Shown piece by piece: positions 21,155 through 30,030 of a DNA stretch of 64,000 nucleotides. The stretch spans positions 62,001 to 126,000 of the forward strand of contig NZ_JAHLOF010000006.1 in NCBI RefSeq assembly GCF_018917235.1, in the 5' to 3' direction. Position 1 is the stretch's first letter; every line of letters starts with the position of its first letter. The translations under genes were made by a program, and so were the position numbers. Source of the DNA: Metaclostridioides mangenotii (lineage in GTDB: Bacteria; Bacillota; Clostridia; Peptostreptococcales; Peptostreptococcaceae). The notes under the pieces were generated by a model that ran no database searches, was not told the origin of the DNA, and saw only the letters and a list, made by a program, of their open reading frames with translations.

Positions 21155-21705
21155 TTACTCTACATATACATTCATGCTTCCAATCTTGTAACCAGACATG
21201 TCCAATGTAACATAGTTAAATCCTAATTCTTTAAGTTTTTTATCTACTTTTTCCATAGTATTTCCTACAAAATAGTATTTCCTACAAAAAATTTTTCAAT
21301 CTCTTTTTTATCTACTTCAACTCTTGCAATATTATCATGCAATTTAACTCTAAACTGTTTAAAATCAAGGTCTATAAGGTAGTTCTCACTTTCCTCTATA
21401 GTACGCAACTTTTCGACAGTAATCCTTGTTCCATATGGAACTCTACTTGTTAAATATGCAAAAGCTGGTTTATCGTATGTTTCAAGTTTTAATTTATATG
21501 AAAACTCTCTAATTTCAGATTTAGTAAATCCGCATTCTTTTAAAGGACTTCATATAGACAGTTGTAACTGCAATTACATTATATCCTAATGTATCCTTCG
21601 CTACTTTTAAAAGGAATTACTGTCAATTTCTCCGGAGTATGCTACTGCAATACTACCTAATTCTGAGACTCAATTTTACTTTTTTCTGTCAAAAGATATA
21701 CTCCT
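21155..21705 (-). pseudogene. larE: Decayed larE-like PP-loop ATP-pyrophosphatase (sacrificial sulfur transferase)
   Basis: Reverse-strand fragments in different frames: LGSIAVAYSGEIDSNSFLKVAKDTLGYNVIAVTT, LKECGFTKSEIREFSYKLKLETYDKPAFAYLTSRVPYGTRITVEKLRTIEESENYLIDLDFKQFRVRLHDNIARVEVDKKEIEKF, KLKELGFNYVTLDMSGYKIGSMN; internal part missing. Confidence 0.7.
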
Positions 21706-21966
21706 ACAAATTTATAAAACCATTTAATATATTATAAAAATCAATCAATTTTTATAATTATTACTACTACAATTATAACATATCCCTATTTATCTTAATA
21801 GTTCTGTTGAAATTTCATTTAATTTTTATTAGTTTCGTAGCAAATGAGTTATAAGGTCCTATATATAGCACCCATCATTTCTCTTATTTTTCATTAAAAG
21901 AATTGGGATGCCTATTTGATACAATATAAAAATATCATCTAAAAACAAAATTGAATTTAATCAATT

Positions 21967-22003
21967 AATTAACTATTTGCCCAATCTGCAGGATAAGTAA
22001 CAT
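21967..22003. repeat. Left copy of 37-bp direct repeat (putative attL core), duplicates the eutQ 3' end
   Basis: AATTAACTATTTGCCCAATCTGCAGGATAAGTAACAT, identical to 33738-33774. Confidence 0.9.
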
Positions 22004-22487
22004 TTATACGTCTTACTATTTTATAACTAACTATAGAATATATTTAAAATACATTCAACATATTGAAAATACTATTTTTAAAACTGCCAACTCTAATAAA
22101 TCTAACTATAGAATTCTATAGCGCATATTCTAAATTTTGTGTTTTAGGTCGGCAAAATGGTGGCAATATAAATTTAAACTAGGAGACATGCACATTTAAA
22201 AAACATTATGTATACACTTTATTACACAAGTGAATAACAAGCATAGCGTTCTTAAACTCGTTTATAAACGTTAAGCGTAATCGATTAGTGGCCTTAGGGG
22301 AAATCTATTTATTTAGATCCCTCTATTTTTTTGTGTAAATTTAATTAAGATTCATTATTTATTACATAAAAAACTACCTACAATAAAGTAGGTAGTTTCG
22401 CAATAAAACTAGAATAATTCTTCTCTTCATTTTTGATTAAACATAAAGCATGATACTCTTTCAAGTTAATTAATTTTTACAATTATA

Positions 22488-22916
22488 TTATCTATATGCT
22501 GCAGGATGTATAACATGATCTTCCGTGGGATTTATATGAGATAATTCAGTGTCAACCAGCAATATTCCTCTTTGAACTGCATAATGCCCAAATCTACATC
22601 TTAGATTATCAATAGTCTCATCTATTTTCTCATGTCTTTGCATATCTACAAAACGAATATCAAATGACATTTGTACATAATTAGAATTAGTTAAATTACA
22701 AGCACGCACTCCAAGCTTTCTAACAGGAACAAAAGAATAATGATGTGCCTTGAACAATTCGAATGCTTTATCAAATATTCCATTTGTTGTGCAGCAAGGA
22801 ATTAATAAAAAACCTTGCCTTTCGTATGACATTAAAGAACTATCTCTTATTGTTATTTGTACAGTACTGCAGACAAAACCGTGCTTTCTAAGTCTTTCTA
22901 AGTCTTTCTGATACAC
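22488..22916 (-). pseudogene. C-terminal fragment of a Y-family DNA polymerase (DinB/UmuC-like)
   Basis: 142 aa; LERLRKHGFVCSTVQITIRDSSLMSYERQ... and C-terminal LRCRFGHYAVQRGILLVDTELS; catalytic N-terminal half absent. Confidence 0.65.
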
Positions 22917-23251
22917 TTTCTACTAATTTATATAAAACTATTTTAACATCCTCGTAAGTTTCTAGGTGTCTCTTTGTGGTTATTGAATTTACTATGCCTC
23001 TCATAGATAGACTTGAACCCAAACTGAAGAATTACTAAGGGGTAAAATTATATGGTAGATTATATTTTTATTAGTTCGTAATCGTAGTATATATTGAACT
23101 ATTTAAAAGTACATAAGTTAGTTAAATGGATGTTTATTAAATTAAAATATTGTTGAAATTAAAATCAAAAAGTTAATTTACATTTACAAAATACATTTTT
23201 CAGCATATCATATGATTATAAGTGAATATGTTAATATGAAAAGGAGTTATT

Positions 23252-23644
23252 ATGGAAATTATACAAATATTAAAAGCTTTAAGCGATGAAACTAGAATAA
23301 GAATACTTAATATTTTAAGAGATGGGGCTCTTTGTGTTTGTGAGATAGAGGCAATACTTGAAATTATACAATCTAATGCATCTAGACATTTAAGTAAGCT
23401 TACAAATGTTAGCTTGGTTGAATCTTATAAAGACGCAAAATTTATTTACTACAAATTAGATGAAGATACTCTAAATCAATTTAACTTTATAAAAGTTATT
23501 TTAGATAAAGAGTTAGATAATGAGCAAAAATTAAAGGAAGACTCTGCTATCTTAAAAGCTTATAAGGCTGCCAATTTAAAATGTGATACAGTTTCTCAGG
23601 TAAAAGATATAATTTCGGAAATTAAGGGAAAATCCAGGAGGTAA
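23252..23644 (+). CDS. arsR: ArsR-family metalloregulator
   Basis: 130 aa; LKALSDETRIRILNILRDGALCVCEIEAILEIIQSNASRHLSKL; contains CVCE motif. Confidence 0.9.
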   Translation: MEIIQILKALSDETRIRILNILRDGALCVCEIEAILEIIQSNASRHLSKLTNVSLVESYKDAKFIYYKLDEDTLNQFNFIKVILDKELDNEQKLKEDSAILKAYKAANLKCDTVSQVKDIISEIKGKSRR

Positions 23645-23648
23645 AACC

Positions 23649-24389
23649 ATGAGAATAGCAGTTATTTCAGATATTCATAGTAACATATATGCCCTAGATG
23701 CAGTGTTAACTAACATTGAAACTAAAGATGTAGATATTACAGTATGTACGGGCGATTTAGTAGGTTATGGGACAAGACCAAATGAGGTTATTGAAACTTT
23801 AAAGAGAAATAAGATACTTACTATAATGGGAAATTATGATGACGCCATAGGTAACTTAAAAATAGTTTGTGGATGTGATTATCCTGATCCTAAAGATGCT
23901 GAAAAAGCGGGACTTTCAATGCATTTTACAGGCCAAGCTACAATCAATGAAAATAAAGAATACTTAAGAAATTTACCAAAAGAATTACGTTTTACCTTTG
24001 ATAATAAAGCTATAAGGTTTGTGCATGGTAGCACAAGGCTTATAAATGAGTATTTAAAACAAGACTCAAAAGAAGCAGATGAAGTTATGAGTGAGTTAGT
24101 TGATGATATATTAGTTTGTGGCCACACTCATATACCATATGCTAAGTATTATGGAGAAAAATTACTTGTTAATGCTGGAAGTGTCGGAAAACCTAAAACA
24201 GGCAATCCTAATGCAAACTATGTGATTATAGATATAAAAAATGAAGATGAAATATCTAAAACTCTATCAAGCGTAGAAGTAGAAATTATAGAAGTAAAAT
24301 ATGACTTTGAAAAAATGGCACATGAAATAGAAGCAAATGAAATACTTTCAAATGACTTTGCAAGACTTATAAGAGAAGGTTCAAAATAA
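23649..24389 (+). CDS. Metallophosphoesterase (calcineurin-like)
   Basis: 246 aa; MRIAVISDIHSNIYALDAVLTNI, GDLVGYG, MGNYDDAI, CGHTHIPY. Confidence 0.92.
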   Translation: MRIAVISDIHSNIYALDAVLTNIETKDVDITVCTGDLVGYGTRPNEVIETLKRNKILTIMGNYDDAIGNLKIVCGCDYPDPKDAEKAGLSMHFTGQATINENKEYLRNLPKELRFTFDNKAIRFVHGSTRLINEYLKQDSKEADEVMSELVDDILVCGHTHIPYAKYYGEKLLVNAGSVGKPKTGNPNANYVIIDIKNEDEISKTLSSVEVEIIEVKYDFEKMAHEIEANEILSNDFARLIREGSK

Positions 24390-24504
24390 AAATATCTAGT
24401 GGCAGAGCAAACAGCAAAAATTATATGTAGAGAATTAAATATAAAAACAAAATAAAATTATAGAAATAGACCTAAGAGTGTCTAATTAAGGTGGTGCTTA
24501 TAAT

Positions 24505-25263
24505 ATGAAAGATTTTACTAATGGAGATTTAAAAAATATAGTTAGGAATAGCTATAAGAAAATAGTAACAAATGAACCTGGCTTTAGTTGTTGTGGAGGA
24601 GATATATCTAAAAGTATAGGATATTCTAATGACGATATTGAAACTGTACCTAAAGATTCAAACTTAGGTTTAGGGTGTGGAAATCCTCATTTAGTAGCAA
24701 ATATAAAGGAGGGTGAAACTGTGCTTGATTTAGGTAGTGGAGCTGGATTTGATTGTTTCTTAGCATCTAAAAAAGTTGGAGATAAAGGTTTAGTTATAGG
24801 AGTAGATATGACTCCAGAAATGTTAAGCCAAGCAAGAAATAATGCGATTAATGATAATTATAAAAATGTAGATTTTAGACTTGGAGAAATAGAAAATCTT
24901 CCTGTAGCAAATAACATAGTTGATATTATAATCTCAAACTGTGTTATAAATCTATCTCCTAACAAACAAAGAGTCTATGATGAGGCTTATCGAGTACTTA
25001 AAACTGGTGGTAGATTATCTATATCAGACATAGTACTTATGAAAGATTTAACTCAAGAAATGAAACAAGATGAAAAGCTATATTGTGGCTGAGTCACAGG
25101 TGCCTCTTCAGTTGAAGAGTTAGAAATTTACTTAACAAATTCAGAATTTAAAAATATAAAAATAGACATAAAGCCTGTTTCTAAAGAATATGAAGAGAAG
25201 TGGGGGCATAATTTAAATGTAGGTGAGTATATCATGTCCGCTTCAGTTACAGCTAATAAATAG
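24505..25263 (+). CDS. arsM: Arsenite-methyltransferase (ArsM)-like protein, predicted selenoprotein (in-frame UGA at 25090-25092)
   Basis: The ORF track stops at TGA (25092), but the same frame continues ...DEKLYCG-U-VTGASSVEELEIYLTNSEFKNIKIDIKPVSKEYEEKWGHNLNVGEYIMSASVTANK*. U aligns with the Cys of the family Y-x-G-C-x-x-G-A motif; SECIS-like hairpin follows. Confidence 0.8.
25090..25134 (+). promoter_or_regulatory. Putative bacterial SECIS element
   Basis: UGA GUCACAGGUGC CUCUUC-AGUU-GAAGAG: 6-bp stem, loop AGUU with G in the first two bases, loop starts 18 nt after UGA. Confidence 0.7.
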
Positions 25264-25296
25264 AAAGTATCTCCTTCGGGAGATACTTTCTATTTT
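25262..25296 (+). terminator. Intrinsic terminator after arsM
   Basis: AGAAAGTATCTCC-TTCG-GGAGATACTTTCTATTTT. Confidence 0.85.
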
Positions 25297-25320
25297 CTAC
25301 TACAATATATATATAAGTAA

Positions 25321-26043
25321 CTAATTATCTTCTAAATCTAAGACACTTTCGCTATAAAATTTACATTTGCTATTTAAGCACTCTTTATTTAAGCTATTAA
25401 AATTGCATTTTAAGTCTACAGTTTTTTCTAGCTCAACATTTAAATACTCTTTAGTAAAATCTATTGCTGTTTCTATAGCCGTAAAAGAATCTCTTTTACA
25501 ACATCTGGGTCCTCCAAATTTGCTGATACTTTCAAGTGCCTTTGATGTCATTAAATTACAAAGTCCCCATTCTTCCTTATTCATAGGACCTGATTCCTGT
25601 ATTAAGCTAGTGTAAATACCACATCCTACACCAGCTCCACATGCTCCGTAAAACCCACAGAATCCCCCTAATACATTTTTAGCTCTTTTTTGGCATTCAT
25701 TTAGTAAATTATCTAATTTTTCTTTTTCCTTAGTTTTATTTAAAAATGCAGTACTTAATACAGCTGGAACTAAGTAGTGGTGTTCTGGTCCATGCATCTT
25801 AATAGCTGGATGCTTCATTAAATCTAATGCCATTTCTAATGGGTTTATACTATTAGTGTTTAAACAATAGTTTGTTATAGCTGTATATGCATCACTACTA
25901 TGACATGCATCACATACATAGTGTCCATTTTTGCATACTATAGCTGACTCATAAGTCTCTTTACAGAAATAACAAACTCTTTCTTTACTTTCATTTTCGT
26001 AAAGTACTTCCTCATTACAAATTAAACAATTAAACTTATTCAT
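25321..26043 (-). CDS. DUF5714/Cys-rich protein
   Basis: 240 aa; N-terminal CxxC Zn-ribbon pairs, GGFCGFYGACGAGVGCGIYTS, GGPRCCKR. Confidence 0.7.
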   Translation of the reverse strand: MNKFNCLICNEEVLYENESKERVCYFCKETYESAIVCKNGHYVCDACHSSDAYTAITNYCLNTNSINPLEMALDLMKHPAIKMHGPEHHYLVPAVLSTAFLNKTKEKEKLDNLLNECQKRAKNVLGGFCGFYGACGAGVGCGIYTSLIQESGPMNKEEWGLCNLMTSKALESISKFGGPRCCKRDSFTAIETAIDFTKEYLNVELEKTVDLKCNFNSLNKECLNSKCKFYSESVLDLEDN

Positions 26044-26313
26044 TTTTAATTCACCCCTTAATATGTAAAACTATTTTTTATAATCCCAGATATAGTTATA
26101 TATTTTAATAATTTTTAATATAGCTAAGTTTTAACTTTTTTGCAAATATTTTTTTATTAATTAATAAATCTAAACTAAATTTACATTTCCTTTGATATAA
26201 ACTACATTGCAAGATTAGCATAGCATCTTGGATCGTAACTAAATATATCTTTTATATCCATACTATCAACCTCCTGGTTTTAGTATGACAATTGGTTAGC
26301 AATTAAGCTAGCC

Positions 26314-26637
26314 TTATCTCCTATTTAATACCTTATTTAAAGTATCCCATCTATCTACACCATTAAATACTGTGTATCTATCTGGTAAGTTCATTTTCCT
26401 TAGTGCTTCCTCTGTCCTACAACCAACGATAAATAAATTATCCGCTGTATATGATTTAGAATCTTTTATATCCATAACAACACAGTTCTCTTTACTCCAT
26501 GCAAATACTTCGGCAATCGTCTTGTCTGCATCATTGCTATATAAAACACAGTCTTTTCTTATATCATTACTACATATTGGATATCCAGGTAATCGATATA
26601 TACAAATATTATAAAAATCACTATTCTCTACATTCAT
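26314..26637 (-). CDS. Hypothetical protein
   Basis: 107-aa ORF inside the decayed element, no recognised family. Confidence 0.4.
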   Translation of the reverse strand: MNVENSDFYNICIYRLPGYPICSNDIRKDCVLYSNDADKTIAEVFAWSKENCVVMDIKDSKSYTADNLFIVGCRTEEALRKMNLPDRYTVFNGVDRWDTLNKVLNRR

Positions 26638-27586
26638 TCGGTAATTTATCTTCTCTTATTCCTTTTAAAACTGGTTGCCTCAAACTGTCCTTATCATTCA
26701 GCATATATTCCACTGTACATACTAAAGTTGGCTCTAGCCAAACAGTATCTTCGTTATTAGATCCACTAGGTACGTACTTAATTTATGGTTCACTAACTTT
26801 TTTATATTTATATTGATTAAGTTTTCTAAGACTAACACCTAATGTTACATGTCCTTTATATATCAATTTGTTTTCTTCATTATATTGTGCAATTACTAAA
26901 CTAGTCATATTATTCTCTTTTAATATATAACCGCATACAACAAAGTCTTCATCGTTCATATACTTAATTTTTATCCAGTCTCTACTCTTTTTACCGAACC
27001 AATATATACTGTTTTTGTCCTTTGCAACAATACCCTCTAACTTTTGATTCTCTGCAACCTGGTATAATGCTTTTCCTTTTCCTTCTATATACCTAGATAT
27101 TGCAAATCTATCCATCTATTTAACAGTCTTCTCTAGTAACTTCTTTCGTTCTATTAATGGTAAATCCGTAACTAATTCATCTTTATAGTAAATAATGTCG
27201 TATGCTATAAAAGATACTGGATATTTCTTTGCGGATAGTTGCATTTTAAAAGGACCACTTAATAAAGTTCTTCTTTGCAATTCATAGAAGTTTGGTACAC
27301 CATTGTTCATTGCAATTAGTTCACCATCTAGTATACATTTTTCATTTACATATTTATGTAGATACTCTAGTTCTGGAAATCTTGGTATCAACTTAAAATC
27401 CCTTTTATTTCTCAAATCCGTACTATCTTTATCTAAATATGCAATACATCTAATTCCGTCTAATTTAAGTTCGAATATATAATCAGGAGAATCAAAAGCC
27501 TCATTAGTTTCATTAATTAGCATAGGCTTAATACCTTTTTCATCAAATATATCCATGTAATCATCTCTCATGTGTAGTATGATCAA
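26621..27586 (-). pseudogene. ATP-dependent DNA ligase (LigD-type), disrupted
   Basis: FELKLDGIRCIAYLDKD...KCILDGELI...FIAYDIIYYKD...LLEKTVK-TAG-MDRFAISRYIEGKGKALYQVAENQKLEGIVAKDKNSIYWFGKKSRDWIKIK; C-terminus DTVWLEPTLVCTVEYMLN...LRQPVLKGIREDKLP in another frame. Confidence 0.8.
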
Positions 27587-27673
27587 TGGTGAGTGATTTT
27601 AAGCAATTATTTAATAAGTATCTAAAACTTATTTAAAACATATATCTATAGTAAAACGTTTAGGAGGTTTATT

Positions 27674-28144
27674 ATGTATGAAGGTCTATACCCAGATCCG
27701 AATCCTTTTCAGAATACAATAGATATGCTAGTGGAATCTATAATATTAAAAGAAAGACACTTACAATTTTATCAGTGGTTGATTGATCAAATTAAAATAG
27801 ATGAACTTTCTCCTATACCTACTCTATCTCCAGCTCAGACAAAAGAATTATTAACGATTTTAGAATTTATTAAAGATGAAGAGTTAGTTCACGCAAACAT
27901 ACTGTATAATATGTATTATCGACTTACAGGCACTCACGCACCATTATATGAAGGAATTTTTCAGCCACCTAAAAATCTTATAGAAGGATTGCAAAACATT
28001 CTTGCAGAAACTTTAGAATCTGTCCAAAAATATAGAAGCATAATGAATGGATTACAATATCCTTCTGATAGATATTTGATTTCAAATATAATATCTGAAG
28101 AACTAAATCACGTTGATTTACTGTCTAAATTACTTTCTACTTAA
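27674..28144 (+). CDS. Ferritin-like domain protein
   Basis: 156 aa; LVESIILKERHLQFYQWLIDQ...IKDEELVHANILYNMYYRL...ISEELNHVDLLSKLL. Confidence 0.6.
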   Translation: MYEGLYPDPNPFQNTIDMLVESIILKERHLQFYQWLIDQIKIDELSPIPTLSPAQTKELLTILEFIKDEELVHANILYNMYYRLTGTHAPLYEGIFQPPKNLIEGLQNILAETLESVQKYRSIMNGLQYPSDRYLISNIISEELNHVDLLSKLLST

Positions 28145-28168
28145 ATAATCTGTTAACTTAGATATAGT

Positions 28169-28198
28169 AAAATAGGGTAGCAATTTAGCTACCTTTTT
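28169..28198 (+). terminator. Intrinsic terminator
   Basis: AATAGGGTAGCAATTTAGCTACCTTTTT. Confidence 0.65.
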
Positions 28199-28579
28199 AC
28201 GTTACATTAATTTTCTATTTCCCAACCACACTCAACCACTTTTCCATATGTATCATTAAAGTCATTACCTACAAACTTAGTCACATTATCAAGATGCTTC
28301 TCTATTCCTTTTTCTTCGAATATATCCATACTATCACCTCTTATAGATAGTATGGTCAATGTTAAATTGTTTTAAGCATAAAAATTAGAGCTATAAATTA
28401 GTTAAATAAGTTAACTTAAATCTTTTTATCACAACTATATTTATAATTTTTTATATTACTATTAATTAATTTGACTGAATTTATTATAGCTTTTAAATTC
28501 ATCTGCTATTTTGTATTGCGAACTAAATTCAAGTAAATAAATACAATAATATAGATGATGATATTAGGGGGAGGATAGT

Positions 28580-29209
28580 ATGAGTAATGAGTATTCACAA
28601 ATGAAACCGCTAGAGAGTAAAAATTGCTTTTTAAGACCTGTGAGACTATCTGACGCAAAAGATTTGTATGAATGTTATAGTAAAGACATTGTAGTAAAGT
28701 ATTTACCAATAAAAAAACATTCCAATATAAAAGATACTGAAAGGTTTATAAAAAAGTATTTTATAAATAATTATAACCAAGGGAGAGTAGGACACTACGC
28801 AATAGTTTCTAAAAGAGATAATAAAGTCATAGGAAATCAGGGATTTAACAATATAAAGCCTGGCGATGAGGAAGCTGAAATAGGCATCTGTATAAATCCA
28901 AATTATTGGGGAGATGACTATGCTACAGAAATTACTGAGGCTATGATAAACTATGGATTTACACATCTAAATTTAAAACGAATCATAGCTGAAACATATA
29001 AAGAAAACTCTAATTCAACTAAATCGCTCAAGAATTTAGGATTTATATATCTAGAAACAGTTACAAAAAAATTTTCTAATACAAATAAAAAGACCAAAAA
29101 AAATAAACTATTTAAATCTATTCTTTTAAATACAAAAGATACTGTTTGCTATAGATACATTCTTCATAAGGAGAATTATTATACTGGATACAATAAGTAT
29201 TTGTTTTAG
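28580..29209 (+). CDS. GNAT-family N-acetyltransferase (RimJ-like)
   Basis: 209 aa; NCFLRPVRLSDAKDLYECYSKD...AEIGICINPNYWGDDYATEITEAMINYGFTHLNLKRIIAETYKENSNSTKSLKNLGF. Confidence 0.9.
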   Translation: MSNEYSQMKPLESKNCFLRPVRLSDAKDLYECYSKDIVVKYLPIKKHSNIKDTERFIKKYFINNYNQGRVGHYAIVSKRDNKVIGNQGFNNIKPGDEEAEIGICINPNYWGDDYATEITEAMINYGFTHLNLKRIIAETYKENSNSTKSLKNLGFIYLETVTKKFSNTNKKTKKNKLFKSILLNTKDTVCYRYILHKENYYTGYNKYLF

Positions 29210-29313
29210 TGTGGGGGATCGTACAGAATTAGATCGATACTCTTATCCAGAATATCTTTCATAATATATAGACAGTCTCCGTTATGTAATTCGTAATTTT
29301 TTAATTTATTCAT
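29206..29313 (-). pseudogene. N-terminal stub of a site-specific DNA methyltransferase
   Basis: Reverse-strand 35 codons MNKLKNYELHNGDCLYIMKDILDKSIDLILYDPPH*; NGDCL...DLI..DPPH/Y motif of DNA MTases. Confidence 0.65.
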
Positions 29314-29549
29314 ATTTACCTCCAAGCAGGTTCCCTTAAACTAAACCTAGCCAGTTATTAAGTTTTGGTTGTGGAATATTTTTCCACAAAACAATTATTT
29401 CATATTTTTATACTAAAATCAGGCAATAAATCGGCAATAGAAAAGAACCTTATTTCTAGAGTTCTTAAATTTAATTTATTTTGTTTTACACAGCTATTCA
29501 TATTAAAGCAATAGTACAAGAAGTTTTAAACCAAAATTTAAAAAATATA

Positions 29550-29578
29550 TTGAAATAATGATGTATTTTATATATAAT
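29550..29578 (+). promoter_or_regulatory. sigmaA promoter of the mef-like leader
   Basis: TTGAAA-17 bp-TATAAT. Confidence 0.85.
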
Positions 29579-29635
29579 GTATAAGACCTTATAAAATAAG
29601 GATTAAATTTGAACTTACAAGGAGGATTATTGAAA

Positions 29636-29680
29636 ATGACAGCATCTATGAGACTACGTTTCCAAACTTTAAACAAGTAA
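29636..29680 (+). CDS. Macrolide-arrest leader peptide MTASMRLRFQTLNK
   Basis: 14-codon ORF with AGGAGG RBS; contains the RLR arrest motif and closely resembles ErmDL (MTHSMRLRFPTLNQ); not in the ORF track because of size. Confidence 0.9.
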   Translation: MTASMRLRFQTLNK

Positions 29681-29797
29681 TTGAATATTGTTTAAAGGCT
29701 CTGTTTGTGAAAACAGGGTAAATGGGATTAGTCCGTCTATTTTTAATAAACTCGTTTATATATTAAAATAAAAAAGACTATCAGGTAGTCTTTTTTT
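29667..29797 (+). promoter_or_regulatory. Transcription attenuator with alternative hairpins and intrinsic terminator
   Basis: CTTTAAACAA(29667-29676)/TTGTTTAAAG(29688-29697) overlapping leader codons; CTCTGTTT/AAACAGGG; terminator AAAAAAGACTATCAGGTAGTCTTTTTTT (29770-29797); upstream TAGTC and TATTTTTAATA can pair with TATTAAAATA...GACTA as antiterminator. Confidence 0.8.
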
Positions 29798-29883
29798 GTT
29801 GTTAAAAAACTTTAACTATATGTTTATTTAATGATGGATTTTACAAAAATTTTAAAATAAAAAGATATCTTCTTATTTACCTC

Positions 29884-29911
29884 AATCACAGGCACCACCT
29901 GTGATTTTTTT
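29884..29911 (+). terminator. Second intrinsic terminator upstream of the MFS gene
   Basis: AATCACAGG-CACCA-CCTGTGATTTTTTT. Confidence 0.85.
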
Positions 29912-30030
29912 ATATCCTTAAACAAACAGAAGTACTATAACTTTTCATGAAAAATTATGAAAATATGTTATGTATGTGCGATAGAAAATAGTAATTTAAA
30001 ATTAAAATAAGAAACGAGGAGAATAAATTA

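Noticed and set aside
22898-22912. Short tandem CTAAGTCTTTCTAAGTCTTTC repeat
   Set aside because: Encodes KDLERLR within the DinB-like ORF; only two units and likely coding coincidence.
24390-24450. Possible gene remnant (LVAEQTAKIICRELNIKTK*) between the phosphoesterase and arsM
   Set aside because: Only about 20 codons, no start, family not identifiable.
25090-25092. arsM TGA as a simple nonsense mutation/pseudogene
   Set aside because: Considered first, but the UGA is exactly at the catalytic Cys column, the rest of the frame is intact to a TAG, a SECIS-like hairpin and a good terminator follow; Sec is the better explanation pending a sel-gene check.
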